A stretch of DNA of 64,000 nucleotides from NCBI RefSeq assembly GCF_036170895.1, contig NZ_CP108036.1, positions 1,240,001 to 1,304,000 on the forward strand. The letters are read 5' to 3'. Each line of letters begins with the position of its first letter. The first letter of the stretch is position 1. Positions 25,401-35,289 of this stretch are shown one piece after another. Under the pieces are notes generated by a model that did not search any database, was not told the origin of the DNA, and was given only the letters and a program-made list of their open reading frames with translations. Both the position numbers and the translations under genes were made by a program. Source of the DNA: Streptomyces erythrochromogenes. GTDB lineage: Bacteria > Actinomycetota > Actinomycetes > Streptomycetales > Streptomycetaceae.

Positions 25401-26435
25401 ATGTCCACTCAAGCCGCGGCCCCCGCCAACGCGTCGCCCTCACCCTGGCCGAGCGTGGCCAGGGCAGTCGCCTTGCTCACGGTGAGCATCAGCCTGCTGC
25501 TCACCGCCTTCGCCTGGCCGTCAGTACGCTCATCGGTGCATGATGTGCCGATCGCCGTGGCCGGGCCCGCACCCGCCGTCAAGCAGATCACGCCCTTACT
25601 CGACCAACGGCTTCCCGACGGTTTCGAGGTCACAGAGGTCGCCGACACGGCCGCCGCCGAACAACTGATCCGCGACCGCAAGGTGTACGGGGCGATCGAT
25701 CTGAGCTCTGGCACCCCACAGGTCATCACCGCATCCGCCGCAAGCACCGCAGTCGCGCAGGCCCTGAACAGCATCGCGACCGGTCTCAGCCAGGGACAGG
25801 GAAGCAACACAGCGGTCACCGTCCGCGACCTCATCCCGCTGCCGGCCGGTGACCCGCGCGGTGCCGGACTGTCCGCCGGAGCTCTGCCACTGGTCATGGG
25901 CGGCCTACTCGCCGCCCTGCTCTTGACCAGGCTCGTCCGCGGCAACCTCCGCCGCGTCACCGGAGCGTTCGCCTTCGCCATCACCGGCGGACTTGCCGTG
26001 GCAGCGATCCTGCAGTTCTGGCTCGGCTCACTCGACGGCTCCTACTGGGCCAACAGCGGCGCCATCGCCGTGACCATCGCAGCCACCTCCCTGAGCATCC
26101 TCGGCCTCGAGTCACTGCTCGGGTACGTCGGCTTCGGGCTCGGCGCCGCCACGATGATGCTCATCGGCAACCCCCTGTCGGGCACAGCGACCGCACCCGA
26201 GATGCTGCCCGGCTGGTCCGGCGCCCTCGGCCAACTGCTACCCCCCGGGGCCGGAGGCCAACTGCTGCGCTCCACCGCCTTCTTCGACGGCCACGGCGCC
26301 ACCCGCTCCGCCACCGTCCTGGTGGCGTGGCTCACGCTCGGCGTGGTGCTGTGCCTGGCCGGCAACCTGCGCCGCCGTCCTACCGCCACCGTCGAAGACA
26401 GGGACGCACAGCCGGCCCTGCACGCGACGGTCTGA
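25401..26435 (+). CDS. ABC-2/YhgE-like integral membrane protein
   Basis: A 344-residue protein. The N-terminus has one helix (residues 20-42), then an extracytoplasmic domain of about 110 residues, then about five helices (about 155-320). This layout is typical of ABC-2 permease-like and YhgE/Pip-like proteins; no ATPase gene is adjacent. Codon 66 is TTA (25596-25598) within KQITPLLDQR, rare in Streptomyces and read by the bldA tRNA, so translation may depend on developmental stage. It lies between the oxidoreductase and the ECF41 gene and probably belongs to that module. Confidence 0.75.
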   Translation: MSTQAAAPANASPSPWPSVARAVALLTVSISLLLTAFAWPSVRSSVHDVPIAVAGPAPAVKQITPLLDQRLPDGFEVTEVADTAAAEQLIRDRKVYGAIDLSSGTPQVITASAASTAVAQALNSIATGLSQGQGSNTAVTVRDLIPLPAGDPRGAGLSAGALPLVMGGLLAALLLTRLVRGNLRRVTGAFAFAITGGLAVAAILQFWLGSLDGSYWANSGAIAVTIAATSLSILGLESLLGYVGFGLGAATMMLIGNPLSGTATAPEMLPGWSGALGQLLPPGAGGQLLRSTAFFDGHGATRSATVLVAWLTLGVVLCLAGNLRRRPTATVEDRDAQPALHATV

Positions 26436-26507
26436 CACCACAGCACCCACCGGCCTGGGACGCCCCCGCCCAGCGGCACAGAAAGCGGCGTTCTTAAGGT
26501 GGTTCAC

Positions 26508-27464
26508 ATGGACAGCGCCGCCACTGATCATTTCGACACCAGTCGGTTCGAGGCCAGCCGGAACAGGCTGGCCTCGCTGGCGTACCGGCTCCTGGGCTCC
26601 GCCACCGACGCCGAAGACGCCGTGCAGGACGCGTTCCTGCGCTGGCAGGCCGCCGACCGGCAGCGGATCAAGGTGCCGGAAGCATGGCTGACCAAGGTCG
26701 TCACCAACCTGTGCGTCGACCGGCTCCGCTCGGCGCAAGCCCGCCGCGAACGCACCGCCGGCGCCTGGCTGCCCGAACCGCTCCTCGACGGCGACCCGAT
26801 GCTCGGCCCGGCCGACACCTTCGAACAGCGCGAATCGGTCTCCCTGGCCCTGCTGACGCTCATGGAGCGCCTGTCCCCCGCCGAACGGGCCGTCTACGTC
26901 CTGCGCGAAGCGTTCTCCTACAGCCACGCCGAGATCGCCGAGATCCTCGACATCACCGAGTCCGCGAGCCAGCAGCACCTCCACCGGGCTCGCCGCCGCA
27001 TCACCGCCGCCCGCAGCGGTGGCGCCGAAGTCGACGCCGCATCCGCCCGCAGGATCGTCGAGGAGTTCCTCGCCGCCGCCGCCTCGGGCCGCACCGAACG
27101 GCTGGTGGCGCTGCTCACCGACGACGCGACCGCGATCTCCGACGGCGCCGGCGGCCTGGCCGAGAAGCTGCTGCGCTACGACACTCCGCAGCGCATCGCC
27201 GCCGTCGTACGGGCCGGCTTCAAACCCACGGACGCGAAGCGGCGACTTGCCGGTGGCACGCCCGCCATCCACTACGCACTCGTCAACGGCGTCCCCGCCA
27301 TCCTCTTCGTGGTCGGCGACCAGGTCGTCGGCTCCACGATGTTCGACATCATCAACGGCAAGATCGCAACCATGCACGGCATCGCCGCCCCCCACCGCCT
27401 CGCCCGCCTCAGCGAAGCCTGGCGGCAGCACGAACCGGACGCCCCGCTCATCGCCCAGTGGTGA
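26508..27464 (+). CDS. ECF41-group RNA polymerase sigma factor
   Basis: A 318-residue protein. Sigma region 2 is at residues 14-80 (LASLAYRLLGSATDAEDAVQ), with DAFLRWQAADRQRIKVPEAW, and region 4 at about 110-165 (LSPAERAVYVLREAFSYSHA; SASQQHLHRARRRI). A C-terminal SnoaL-like domain (about 175-300) follows; in ECF41 factors it is fused to the sigma part and tunes activity without a separate anti-sigma factor. ATG 26508 is used because TTAAGGTGG lies at the right distance; a GTG 9 nt earlier is also open. Its targets usually include adjacent redox genes. Confidence 0.9.
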   Translation: MDSAATDHFDTSRFEASRNRLASLAYRLLGSATDAEDAVQDAFLRWQAADRQRIKVPEAWLTKVVTNLCVDRLRSAQARRERTAGAWLPEPLLDGDPMLGPADTFEQRESVSLALLTLMERLSPAERAVYVLREAFSYSHAEIAEILDITESASQQHLHRARRRITAARSGGAEVDAASARRIVEEFLAAAASGRTERLVALLTDDATAISDGAGGLAEKLLRYDTPQRIAAVVRAGFKPTDAKRRLAGGTPAIHYALVNGVPAILFVVGDQVVGSTMFDIINGKIATMHGIAAPHRLARLSEAWRQHEPDAPLIAQW

Positions 27465-27604
27465 CCCCACGACATCCTCATAGGACACGGTCTAAGAAGC
27501 CGTTGTCGTAACGAACTTGATCGGCGGGTTTCCGCAGTTCAGGCATGATGCCGGCATGGCGAGGCATGCTCGGGCCGTTGGGTTGTCTCGTTGGTGGAGG
27601 TGCC

Positions 27605-28115
27605 GGGACGGCGTCGGTGGTGGGTCTCCTGGAGGAGCGGGAGCTGGCCGCACATGAGCGCGCGGAGGAGCTTCGGGAGGTGGCGGACCGGGTACTCGCT
27701 GAGCTCGCCGAAGCGGAGACGGCCTGGCACGAGTGGCTGATTGCCCGGCAGCGCGTTGGCGAGGTCGGTCCGGACCGCGGCCCGGACAGGCAGGTGAAGC
27801 TGGCCCGGGAGCCGGTGAGTCTTCCGGGTCGGAGCCCGCGACGAACGCGCCCGCCGAGGTTCCCCTACCGAGGGCCGCACGATGGGGCTCGATCGTCCCG
27901 GTGTGGCGTCCCGCGCTTTCCATGGACGCGCTCGCTCCCCACTACCAGCGCATCCTTGCCACGCTCACCGAACAAGCATCCGGCGGGAAGCCAGTGATGT
28001 CCTGTCAGGAGATCACTGCCGTACTCGGCCTGGCCTGGAGCCGGTTCCGGCAAGTGTGGAAGGAGTTCGGTCGAAGATGAAGCGGCTGGCCGACCATGAC
28101 GTCCTCGACGGGTGA
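27605..28115 (+). pseudogene. Frameshifted helical/HTH-like hypothetical protein
   Basis: Three plus frames together give one protein: SVVGLLEERELAAHERAEEL and VADRVLAELAEAETAWHEWL in the first; then PVWRPALSMDALAPHYQRIL and PVMSCQEITAVLGL in the second; then LEPVPASVEGVRSKMKRLAD in the third, ending at 28115. An N-terminal coiled coil and a C-terminal winged-helix-like part are visible. At least two frameshifts occur. I recall similar intact proteins in Streptomyces but know no function. Confidence 0.65.
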
Positions 28116-28573
28116 GCCGAGCGTCATGCCGTCCACCGAGCGGGCGATCAGCTGATCGGCCTTGCCGCCCTTTGACGGCGGCTGGACGGCGGACCGCTAC
28201 GGCGCCCTGGGCGCGCCGGCCGGTCAGGGTACGGCCCAGGGCGCCCGCGCCCGCCGCGGCGACCGCCGTGACGGATGCGGCGACGAGGGACACCGGACGT
28301 CACGGAACGACGCAGTGTGCCCGTCCGGAGGACCGGACGGAGGCTCTGGCGCCTGCTCGGACCACTGCAGGATGTCCCCTGATGCGCTCCGGGCCATCCA
28401 GTGCCAGCAGGCCCGCGTACTCATCGCGCACGCATGGGGGGTGCACTGGCCTGCGCTCACGTCTCTAGCGCCGCGGCCGCCCGGGCGGGTCCTGGAGTTC
28501 GCCCGCATGCGATGCCGCGCACGACAACGGAGGGCAGTGTCGCTGCGGGGAGCCGGCCCGAGGGTTGCGGAAG
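28116..28573. other. Region without a supported gene
   Basis: A minus-strand frame from 28293 starts with a hydrophobic stretch (SLVAASVTAVAAAGAGALG) like a secretion signal, but then degenerates. IARSVDGMTLGS-like sequence in another minus frame may be part of the same relic. No gene can be supported. Confidence 0.4.
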
Positions 28574-29443
28574 TCAGTAGAGGCCCATGCGGCGGGCCGT
28601 TTCCTCGCCGTGTTTCATCCGCTGGTGGGCCCCTTCGCCGAGTGCGGTCAGGACTCCGGCAACAACAGTTTCGATGATCGCGAGGGTGGGAACGAGGCTG
28701 TCGTAGGGGGAGGGTGCGGCGACCTGGCTCGGCAGGACCACTTGCGCGTGCGCGGCAGCAGGTGAAAGCCATACATCGGTGAAGAGGACGACCTTGCCGC
28801 CCTGTTCCTGGACGAGTTCGGCCATGGAGACCTTGTCCGGCTCGTAGCGCCGGTAGTCGAACAGTACGAAGACGTCACGTCGGTTCACCGCTGCGAGCTG
28901 CGCGGTCCGTTCGACGTCCCGGTCCGGCAGGAACCGTACGTCGTCGCGTACCTGCATGAGGTGCAGGCCGAGGTATTGGGCGAAGAGGTTCGTGAACCGG
29001 CCGCCGGCCAGGGTGATGCGGCGTTTGCCGTCGGAGAGCAGCGCGATCGCGTGTTCGAGATCGTGCGGGGGTAGTTCGGCGAGGGTCTGGGCCACAGCGG
29101 CGCTGAAGAGGTTGCTGCCGCGCTGGAGGAGGGAAAGGTCCTCGACTCCTTCGTGGCTGCGGCCGTAGTCGGTTGCCTCGTAGAGGGAGAGGGGGGAGGC
29201 GTTGCGTTCGTCGAGCTCTGTGCGGAGCGCGGCCTGGAAGTCGGGGAAGCCGCGGTAGCCGATCCGGTTGATGAAGCGCAGGACGGTCGGGGTGCTGACG
29301 GCGGCGCGTTCCGCGAGGACGGCCATGGTTTCGAAACCGGCTGAGGGGTAACCGGCGAGTAGCACGCGTGCGACCTTGCGTTCGGCGGGGCTGGCGTCGC
29401 CCAGCTTGAGGCGAATCTCGTCGGCGAGCGTGCCAGGGGCCAT
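28574..29443 (-). CDS. MurR/RpiR-family transcriptional regulator
   Basis: A 289-residue regulator. The N-terminal RpiR helix-turn-helix spans about residues 8-80 (SPAERKVARVLLAGYPSAGF; VSTPTVLRFINRIGYRGFPD). A SIS domain follows at about 125-265 (RRITLAGGRFTNLFAQYLGL; VFVLFDYRRYEPDKVSMAEL). SIS domains bind phosphosugars or other small metabolites. The gene is the last of a minus-strand block with two peptidase genes and an ABC importer, so it is the likely regulator of that set; an inverted repeat before the ABC operon (35029-35050) is a possible operator. Confidence 0.88.
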   Translation of the reverse strand: MAPGTLADEIRLKLGDASPAERKVARVLLAGYPSAGFETMAVLAERAAVSTPTVLRFINRIGYRGFPDFQAALRTELDERNASPLSLYEATDYGRSHEGVEDLSLLQRGSNLFSAAVAQTLAELPPHDLEHAIALLSDGKRRITLAGGRFTNLFAQYLGLHLMQVRDDVRFLPDRDVERTAQLAAVNRRDVFVLFDYRRYEPDKVSMAELVQEQGGKVVLFTDVWLSPAAAHAQVVLPSQVAAPSPYDSLVPTLAIIETVVAGVLTALGEGAHQRMKHGEETARRMGLY

Positions 29444-29520
29444 GCGCTGGTTCTTCCTTCGTATGCGTGGGGGCTGGGGCGGGTCCGAGGTCGAGCTTAG
29501 TGTCGATCGTGGGCGGGTGC

Positions 29521-29553
29521 GGCCGGCCGGAACCTCATGGGTTCCGGCCGGCC
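29521..29553 (-). terminator. Hairpin terminator after the cyanophycinase gene
   Basis: A perfect 14-bp stem, GGCCGGCCGGAACC with GGTTCCGGCCGGCC, and a 5-nt loop lie just downstream of the peptidase stop on the minus strand. No T-run follows, as is usual in Streptomyces. It separates the peptidase transcript from the RpiR gene. Confidence 0.75.
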
Positions 29554-29581
29554 CTGTCGCCCGGAGTGTGTCAGGGCAGAG

Positions 29582-30871
29582 TCACTCCGGGGCGACGGCT
29601 ATCCGCAGTCCGGTGACGGTGTGCGCGGTGGCGTCGTCGCTGGTCCAGGCGGTGAATCCGGGTTGCTTGCTGAAGGTGACGGTGAACCGGGGGCCGCTCT
29701 CGAAGGTGCCGGCCTTGGTGGTGCGCTGGGTGCCGGCGGCCAGGGCACGGGCGGTGTTCAGGAAGGAGTAGGGGACGCCTGCGGGGTTGGCCGGGGAGGA
29801 GAAGACGTCGGAGTTGGCGGGTATCGGTGAGGCTGACAGGGGGATCAGGGGCCGCTTGCCGCCGGCGGGCCGGATCTGCCAGCGGTTGGGGTCGTAGCGG
29901 TCGCCGTTGGAGAGGTAGTTGTAGCGGGCGCCGGTCAGTGTCCATCCGGCCTGTGGGTGCTTGCCGGTTCGGGCTTGCCGGAGGTCGAGGATGGCGACGC
30001 CTTGCGGGCCGAGGACGCGCAGTCGCTCGCGGGGGGTGTTGGGAGCGTCGACGATGAGCGCGGTGTTCTCTTCCAGTGCGTACACGCGGTCGTGTCCCGT
30101 GTCGGCGGCGAGTCGCAGGGCCCTGCCTTCGCGTCCGTTCGTGCCGGTGTGGGTGTCGATCAGTCCTGAGCGGAGGAAGCCGAAGCCGCCTTCGGGGAGG
30201 TACCCGAGCCGAGAGGGGTCGTCGAAGTAGCCCGGGCTGCTGCCGTCGCGCAGTCCTTCGTAGGAGTCGCCTCCGGTGACCATGTCGGCTCCGGCTGTGA
30301 TCTGCGCTCCGGCGCTGGATCCGGATACGACTGCCCCGGCGGCGAGCTTGGCCCGGATGGCGGCGAGAACCTTGGAGTCGGTGTGGGCGGTGCCGTGGAG
30401 CAGGGTGGTGACGTAGCGGTACTGGTCGCCGCCGCCGAAGAAGAAGCCGGTCATGGAGTTGACCTGCCGCACGACGTCGTCGGAGTCGGCATTGGTGATG
30501 TGGTCGAGGTCGATGGGGATCCACTGGGCGTCGGCGGCGCCGTGCTGCTTGAAGAGTCCGGCGTAGTAGGCGCCGTTGCAGGCGGAGTTGCTGCAGCTCT
30601 CCGGGTCGCCTGCGTCGGGATCCTGGCTGGCGGGGACAGAGGCGGCCGTGAGGACGCCGATGCGCGCTTTCGATCCACCCGCACGCTTGATGATCTCGCC
30701 GTAGACCTGCGTGTTGTCGGCTTTCAGGCCGCCGCCGATCAAGACGAGCGAGCCGCGGCCGCCGGTCGATGTGGCGCCGTTCGCTTGGGCGGCCGGGGCG
30801 AGGGTGAGGGCGAGGACGAGGACGGTGCTGCCGGTCAGTGCGGTACGGCGGGCTCCGGTGGGGACGGGCAC
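29582..30871 (-). CDS. Secreted cyanophycinase-type serine peptidase (S51)
   Basis: A 429-residue protein. Residues 1-31 form a signal peptide (basic start, GSTVLVLALTLAPAAQA). The catalytic set of cyanophycinases is recognisable: GGGDQ with Gln150, the nucleophile Ser186 in GSSAGA, and His241 in SGLIDTHTGTNGREGR. A C-terminal extension (about residues 310-429) is not needed in the shortest family members. Cyanophycinases cut the beta-Asp-Arg polymer to dipeptides; the outward location suggests use of external polymer. GTG 30871 follows GGAGG. A second S51-like protein (35290) flanks the locus on the other side. Confidence 0.88.
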   Translation of the reverse strand: MPVPTGARRTALTGSTVLVLALTLAPAAQANGATSTGGRGSLVLIGGGLKADNTQVYGEIIKRAGGSKARIGVLTAASVPASQDPDAGDPESCSNSACNGAYYAGLFKQHGAADAQWIPIDLDHITNADSDDVVRQVNSMTGFFFGGGDQYRYVTTLLHGTAHTDSKVLAAIRAKLAAGAVVSGSSAGAQITAGADMVTGGDSYEGLRDGSSPGYFDDPSRLGYLPEGGFGFLRSGLIDTHTGTNGREGRALRLAADTGHDRVYALEENTALIVDAPNTPRERLRVLGPQGVAILDLRQARTGKHPQAGWTLTGARYNYLSNGDRYDPNRWQIRPAGGKRPLIPLSASPIPANSDVFSSPANPAGVPYSFLNTARALAAGTQRTTKAGTFESGPRFTVTFSKQPGFTAWTSDDATAHTVTGLRIAVAPE

Positions 30872-30987
30872 GGGATGCCTCCTGTGGGTGGGGTCGGGTG
30901 GTGGCCGGAACCGCAGCGCGGGTGGCGGCTGCGGTCCCGGCGCGGGCCGGTAGCCCGGTGCGTGGTGGGAGGGGCTGCCGGAGTGGG

Positions 30988-31028
30988 GTCCCGTACCGGG
31001 CAATGGCGCGATCAAACCGGTACGGGAC
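30988..31028 (-). terminator. Hairpin after the M20 peptidase gene
   Basis: A perfect 12-bp stem GTCCCGTACCGG/CCGGTACGGGAC with a 17-nt loop lies 13 nt beyond the M20 stop on the minus strand. It probably ends the ABC importer-peptidase transcript before the cyanophycinase gene, which then has its own promoter in 30872-30987. Confidence 0.6.
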
Positions 31029-31040
31029 GTCTGGGGGAGG

Positions 31041-32255
31041 TCAGCCGGTGCGGCTGTCGCCGAGATCGGCGATGAGTGAGGCCAGGAGCGCGACGCGGGC
31101 CGGGACGGTCGAGGTGTCCAGCCATTCCTCCGGGGTGTGGTCGGCGCCGCCGACCGGGCCGAGGCCGTCCAGGGTGGGCACGCCCAGGCCCGCGATGAAG
31201 TTGGCGTCCCCGACGCCGCCGGTCGCCGCGCCTCCCAGGTTGATCCCCAGGCCGGCGGCGATGCGCCTGGCCCGGTCGAACACGCGGCGCGAGGCGGGTG
31301 TGTCCTCCATGGGCGGGCACAGGTCCAGCTGCTCGACGGTCGCCGTGGTGCCGGAGACGGCGGGTCGTGCCACGGCTGACTCGATCGCACGGTGGGCCGC
31401 TGCGAGTCCGGCGGCGGTGGCCGAGCGCACCTCGACGCGCAGCTCGGCTTCCGGGCAGACGATATTGGTGCGGCTGCCGGCCCTTACGACACCGACGTTG
31501 ACGGTGACATCGTCCCAGTGGCCGTTGAGGGACTGCAGAGCCACGACCAGGTGGGCGGCGGTCAGAGCCGCGTTCGCTCCGCGCTCCGGCTCGATGCCGG
31601 CGTGCGCTGCCCGGCCGGTGACGCTCACACGGAAGTCGGCGACACCCTTCCGGGCGACGACCAGGTCGCCGTTCTCCCGGGCACACTCCAGGGCCAGAGC
31701 GAAGTGGACTCCACGGGCTGCTGCTTCGGTCACCGGGCGGCTCGCCGGTGAGCCGATCTCCTCGTCCGGCGTGGCGAGGAAGACGAGTTCGGCGTACTGC
31801 CCTGCCCGAGCCTCCTCCAGGATCTCCAGAGCGGTGATACCGGCCAGCAGGCCGGCCTTGTCATCGCTGACTCCGGGGCCTCGCGCCGTGTGGCCGTCGA
31901 GGTGGAAGGGCGTCGCCGCGGCGGTTCCGTCGTCGAAGACGGTGTCGAGATGAGCGACGAGCAGGAGGCGTCGTCCGCCCTGCTCGACCGGAAGGTCGCC
32001 CAGCTTGCGGGCGAGGATCACATCGCCGACAGGGTGCCCGTGAGGAGGGTCGGGAGCGAAGCGCTCGACATCGAATCCGAGCCGCAGCAGCCGGCTCTGG
32101 GTCCAGTCGGCCATCCGGTTCACGCCGGCGGGGCTGTAGGAGCCCGAGTCGATGGCGACCAGGCCGGCGAGGTCGGCGAGGTAGCCCTCCAGGCGCGCTT
32201 CGGCATACGGAAGCAGCTCGTTGGTGTGCAGCTGCTCCCGCGAGGGGGCGGTCAC
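31041..32255 (-). CDS. M20-family metallopeptidase (carboxypeptidase G2-like)
   Basis: A 404-residue cytoplasmic enzyme with the two-zinc M20 ligands: [11 protein letters not shown] (His, Asp), SDDKAG (bridging Asp), ATPDEEIGS (catalytic and ligand Glu) and [10 protein letters not shown] (late His). A dimerisation domain lies at about 205-310. Relatives remove C-terminal Glu or Asp or cleave dipeptides. Its ATG overlaps the TGA of the ABC ATPase gene, so it is made with the importer and probably cleaves what is imported. Beta-aspartyl dipeptides from the cyanophycinase-like enzymes are attractive substrates, but this is inferred. Confidence 0.88.
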   Translation of the reverse strand: MTAPSREQLHTNELLPYAEARLEGYLADLAGLVAIDSGSYSPAGVNRMADWTQSRLLRLGFDVERFAPDPPHGHPVGDVILARKLGDLPVEQGGRRLLLVAHLDTVFDDGTAAATPFHLDGHTARGPGVSDDKAGLLAGITALEILEEARAGQYAELVFLATPDEEIGSPASRPVTEAAARGVHFALALECARENGDLVVARKGVADFRVSVTGRAAHAGIEPERGANAALTAAHLVVALQSLNGHWDDVTVNVGVVRAGSRTNIVCPEAELRVEVRSATAAGLAAAHRAIESAVARPAVSGTTATVEQLDLCPPMEDTPASRRVFDRARRIAAGLGINLGGAATGGVGDANFIAGLGVPTLDGLGPVGGADHTPEEWLDTSTVPARVALLASLIADLGDSRTG

Positions 32256-33016
32256 AGGACCTTCGAGAGGAACGCGCGGGTGCGTTCCTGCCGGGGTTCG
32301 ACAAGGACCTGGCGCGGGTCCCCGGATTCGACGACGACGCCATCGTCCATGAAGACGGCGGTGTCACCCACTTCGCGGGCAAAGCCGATCTCGTGGGTGA
32401 CCACGACCATCGTCATGCCGTCCGCCGCGAGCCGGCGCATCACGTCGAGAACGTCTCCGACCAGTTCCGGGTCGAGCGCGGAGGTGGGTTCGTCGAAGAG
32501 CATGAGTTTGGGTTTCATCGCCAGGGCTCGCGCGATGGCGACGCGCTGCTGCTGCCCGCCTGAGAGCTGGGCCGGGTAGTGGCCCGCCCGATCCCCGAGG
32601 CCCACCCGTTCCAGCAGATGCCGGGCCTCGTCCCTGGCCTGCGACTTGTCGGTCTTGCAGACGTTGACGGGGGCTTCCATGACGTTGTCCAGTGCGGTCA
32701 TGTGGGGGAAGAGGTTGAAGCGCTGGAAGACCATGCCGATGTCGCGTCGTCGCGCGGCGACTTCCTTCTCGCGCAGTTCGTGGAGCCGCGATCCGTTCTG
32801 GCGGTAGCCGACCAGGTCGCCGTCGACCGCGAGCTTGCCGCCGTCGACCCTGTCGAGGTGGTTGATGCAGCGCAGGAAGGTCGACTTGCCCGAGCCGGAG
32901 GGACCCAGCAGACAGCACACCTGTCCGCGTTCGACGGTCAGGTCGATTCCCTTGAGGACTTCGAGCTTCCCGAAGTGCTTGCGCACGCCCTGGGCGTGGA
33001 CCATGGGGACGTTCAC
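32252..33016 (-). CDS. Polar amino-acid ABC importer, ATPase
   Basis: A 254-residue ATPase of the GlnQ/HisP type. Walker A is GPSGSGKST (about residues 39-47), the signature LSGGQQQR, Walker [13 protein letters not shown] and the switch His in [11 protein letters not shown] 33016 overlaps the permease stop (GTGA); ATG 33004 inside the frame is also possible. It energises uptake with the permease (33013-33975) and the lipoprotein (33978-34931). Confidence 0.93.
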   Translation of the reverse strand: MNVPMVHAQGVRKHFGKLEVLKGIDLTVERGQVCCLLGPSGSGKSTFLRCINHLDRVDGGKLAVDGDLVGYRQNGSRLHELREKEVAARRRDIGMVFQRFNLFPHMTALDNVMEAPVNVCKTDKSQARDEARHLLERVGLGDRAGHYPAQLSGGQQQRVAIARALAMKPKLMLFDEPTSALDPELVGDVLDVMRRLAADGMTMVVVTHEIGFAREVGDTAVFMDDGVVVESGDPRQVLVEPRQERTRAFLSKVL

Positions 33017-33975
33017 GCTGCCGCCTCCTTGGTGTTCTTCTTCGTGCGCGCGGGCCGGACCAGTGCGCCGGTGAGCATGCGGCGGAGCGGTGAGATGTGG
33101 CCGCCGCGGTCCGAGCCGCGGCCGTAGCGGCGCTCCAGCCATGCCTGCGGGACGCTGAGCAGGGTGACCAGAGCCAGGTACCAGAGGCTGGCGACGACGA
33201 GCATGGGGATGACCTGGTAGTTCTGCGCGTACACGTCCTGGATGTTGGACATCAGGTCGTGCGCCGAGATGATCGATACCAGGGCGGTCATCTTCAGCAT
33301 GTTGATCGTCTCGTTGCCCATCGGCGGGATGATCACCCGCATGGCCTGGGGCAGCACGATCCTGCGCATCGTCTGGGCGGGCCGCATGCCGAGGGAATGC
33401 GCGGCTTCGCTCTGGCCGGGGTCCACCGACTGGATGCCGGCCCGGACGATCTCCGAAGCGTACGCGGCTTCGTTGAGTCCGAGGGCCAACAGCGCTGCGA
33501 CGGCCGGGGTAAGGAGGGAGTTCGTCTCGACCTGGAAGAAGGTGACGCTGGTGAAGGGGATGCCGATCTTCACGTACTGGTAGAGGGCGGCGGCGTATCC
33601 CCAGAAGATGATCTGGACCAGCAGAGGGGTCCCGCGGAAGAACCACACGAACAGTGAGGACATGCCGTAGAGAACCGGGTTGGACGACAGCCGCATCACT
33701 GCGACCAGCGTGCCCAGAAGGAGTCCGAGGGCCATCGCCGCCACGGTGAGCCACAGGGTCGTGACGAGTCCGGAGAAGATCAGGTCGGCGAAGAGGAAGC
33801 GGCCGATGATCTCCCAGTGGAGATTGCCGTTCTTCGCCAGCGATCCGGCCACACCGATGAGTGCGGTAATGGCCGCGACAGCGGCGATCCAACGGCCGTA
33901 GTGGCGCAGCGGCACGACGGTGAGTTGCTCGGGGGCCCGGCGGTCGAGGTCCGCGGGAGCTGTGGTGGTGGTCAT
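33013..33975 (-). CDS. Polar amino-acid ABC importer, permease
   Basis: A 320-residue HisM/GlnP-type permease. A 60-residue N-terminal part with one helix (about 28-48) precedes the core domain of five or six helices. The ATPase-contact loop is [35 protein letters not shown] is typical of this family. The start ATG 33975 lies 2 nt from the stop of the binding-protein gene. Only one permease gene is present, so it probably works as a homodimer. Confidence 0.92.
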   Translation of the reverse strand: MTTTTAPADLDRRAPEQLTVVPLRHYGRWIAAVAAITALIGVAGSLAKNGNLHWEIIGRFLFADLIFSGLVTTLWLTVAAMALGLLLGTLVAVMRLSSNPVLYGMSSLFVWFFRGTPLLVQIIFWGYAAALYQYVKIGIPFTSVTFFQVETNSLLTPAVAALLALGLNEAAYASEIVRAGIQSVDPGQSEAAHSLGMRPAQTMRRIVLPQAMRVIIPPMGNETINMLKMTALVSIISAHDLMSNIQDVYAQNYQVIPMLVVASLWYLALVTLLSVPQAWLERRYGRGSDRGGHISPLRRMLTGALVRPARTKKNTKEAAA

Positions 33976-33977
33976 TT

Positions 33978-34931
33978 CTAGTCCACCGCCGCGTTCTTGG
34001 TGGCCTCCTTGACGGCGATCGAGGCGACACCGTACTTGTCGAAGATCTTTGTCACGGTTCCGTCGTCGATCAGAGCCTGCAGGGCCTTGTGGATCGCGTC
34101 GCTGAGCTGGGGCAGCTTCTTGGAGACCGCGATCCCGTTCGGCGAGGCCCCGTAGCCGCCCGCGGCAGCCGGATCGTCGACGACCTGGAAGGCGGCGCCA
34201 CCGTCGGCGGTCTTGGCGGTCCAGCCCGCGGCGGGTTTCGTCTGCACCTGGGCGACGACCTTGCCGGAGCGCAGGGCGAGCTGCGCGTCGGAGTCCTTGG
34301 GGAACGTCTGGATGTCGATCTCGCTCTTCCCGGCGGCCTTGCACTTCGCCTGGTGTTCCTTGAGGAGGTCCAGCTGGTTGGTGGCCGCCTGCACCGCGAC
34401 CTTCTTGGCGCACAGGTCATCGAGAGTGGTGATCCTCTCGGGGTTGCCCTTGACCACCATGATCCCGGAACCGGAGACGGAGTAGTCGACGAAGTCGACG
34501 ACCGCCTGGCGCTCCTTGTTGTCCGTCATCGCCGACATCGCCGCGTCGAACTTCCCGGCCTGAATGGCCGGCACTATGCCGTCGAACTTCTGAGGCGTGA
34601 ACTCGAACTTCACGCCCAGCTTGGCCCCCAGCGCCTGCCCCAGGTCGTAGTCGAGGCCGGTGAGTTCCGGCTTTCCCTCGGCCACGAACATCTCGAACGG
34701 CGCGTAAGGCACGTCCGTGGCCACTCGCACGGTGCCCGCCTTCTTGATCGTGTCGGGCAGTGCGTCGTGCAGCGCGGCGTCCTTCGTGACCGCTACCCCC
34801 GCGACGGTGGCCGGCTGTCCGCCGGTGGCCTTGGCTGTTTCGGCAGCGGAGTCCGAACAAGAAGTGAGCGTGGCCAGCGCGGTCGCGGCCGTCAGCGCCG
34901 TGATCAGGTTTCGTGACAGACGGGTGTTCAT
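33978..34931 (-). CDS. Polar amino-acid ABC importer, solute-binding lipoprotein
   Basis: A 317-residue family-3 binding protein. The signal peptide ends in lipobox LTSC (Cys25), so the protein is anchored outside the membrane. Family segments include [35 protein letters not shown] and [23 protein letters not shown] 34931 starts directly before the signal sequence; the longer frame to 34985 adds only charged residues. It is the first gene of the importer operon. Its ligand is probably an amino acid or dipeptide; specificity is not readable. Confidence 0.9.
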   Translation of the reverse strand: MNTRLSRNLITALTAATALATLTSCSDSAAETAKATGGQPATVAGVAVTKDAALHDALPDTIKKAGTVRVATDVPYAPFEMFVAEGKPELTGLDYDLGQALGAKLGVKFEFTPQKFDGIVPAIQAGKFDAAMSAMTDNKERQAVVDFVDYSVSGSGIMVVKGNPERITTLDDLCAKKVAVQAATNQLDLLKEHQAKCKAAGKSEIDIQTFPKDSDAQLALRSGKVVAQVQTKPAAGWTAKTADGGAAFQVVDDPAAAGGYGASPNGIAVSKKLPQLSDAIHKALQALIDDGTVTKIFDKYGVASIAVKEATKNAAVD

Positions 34932-35028
34932 CAGGCGTATGCCTCTCCGGTCTTCGGGTCGACGGGTGTTCGCCGTCGACTGCAACCCGAAAATTACAGA
35001 ACACTCCGACCGATGGCTAGATGTATCA

Positions 35029-35050
35029 CTCGTTACATTGAGGTAACGAG
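35029..35050. promoter_or_regulatory. Inverted repeat, candidate RpiR operator
   Basis: CTCGTTAC-ATTGAG-GTAACGAG is a perfect 8-bp inverted repeat. A second overlapping palindrome (ATGTA...TACAT, 35021-35038) shares part of it. It lies about 100 nt upstream of the importer operon on one side and 240 nt before the secreted S51-like gene on the other, so one regulator could control both directions. The rest of 34932-35289 is non-coding and unusually AT-rich. Confidence 0.55.
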
Positions 35051-35289
35051 CGCTACGCCGACCGCGATGCTGCCTTGAGGCGGCCCCTGAGCTGACAGGA
35101 TCGCCCGCCTACCTGAAGAGCAGAGCGATTCGCGCTCTACATCTACCGTTCATTCGATCTGGCTTGTAAGTTCCGCTACTGCGTCACCCACCGGACGGCG
35201 CACCTCCCACAAGCGCCGCTCAGGGCGTTGCCACGCCCTGCCTCCTGTGGATTCGCCACTCCTCCTCCCCCCCACCCCTTGGAGAAGCC

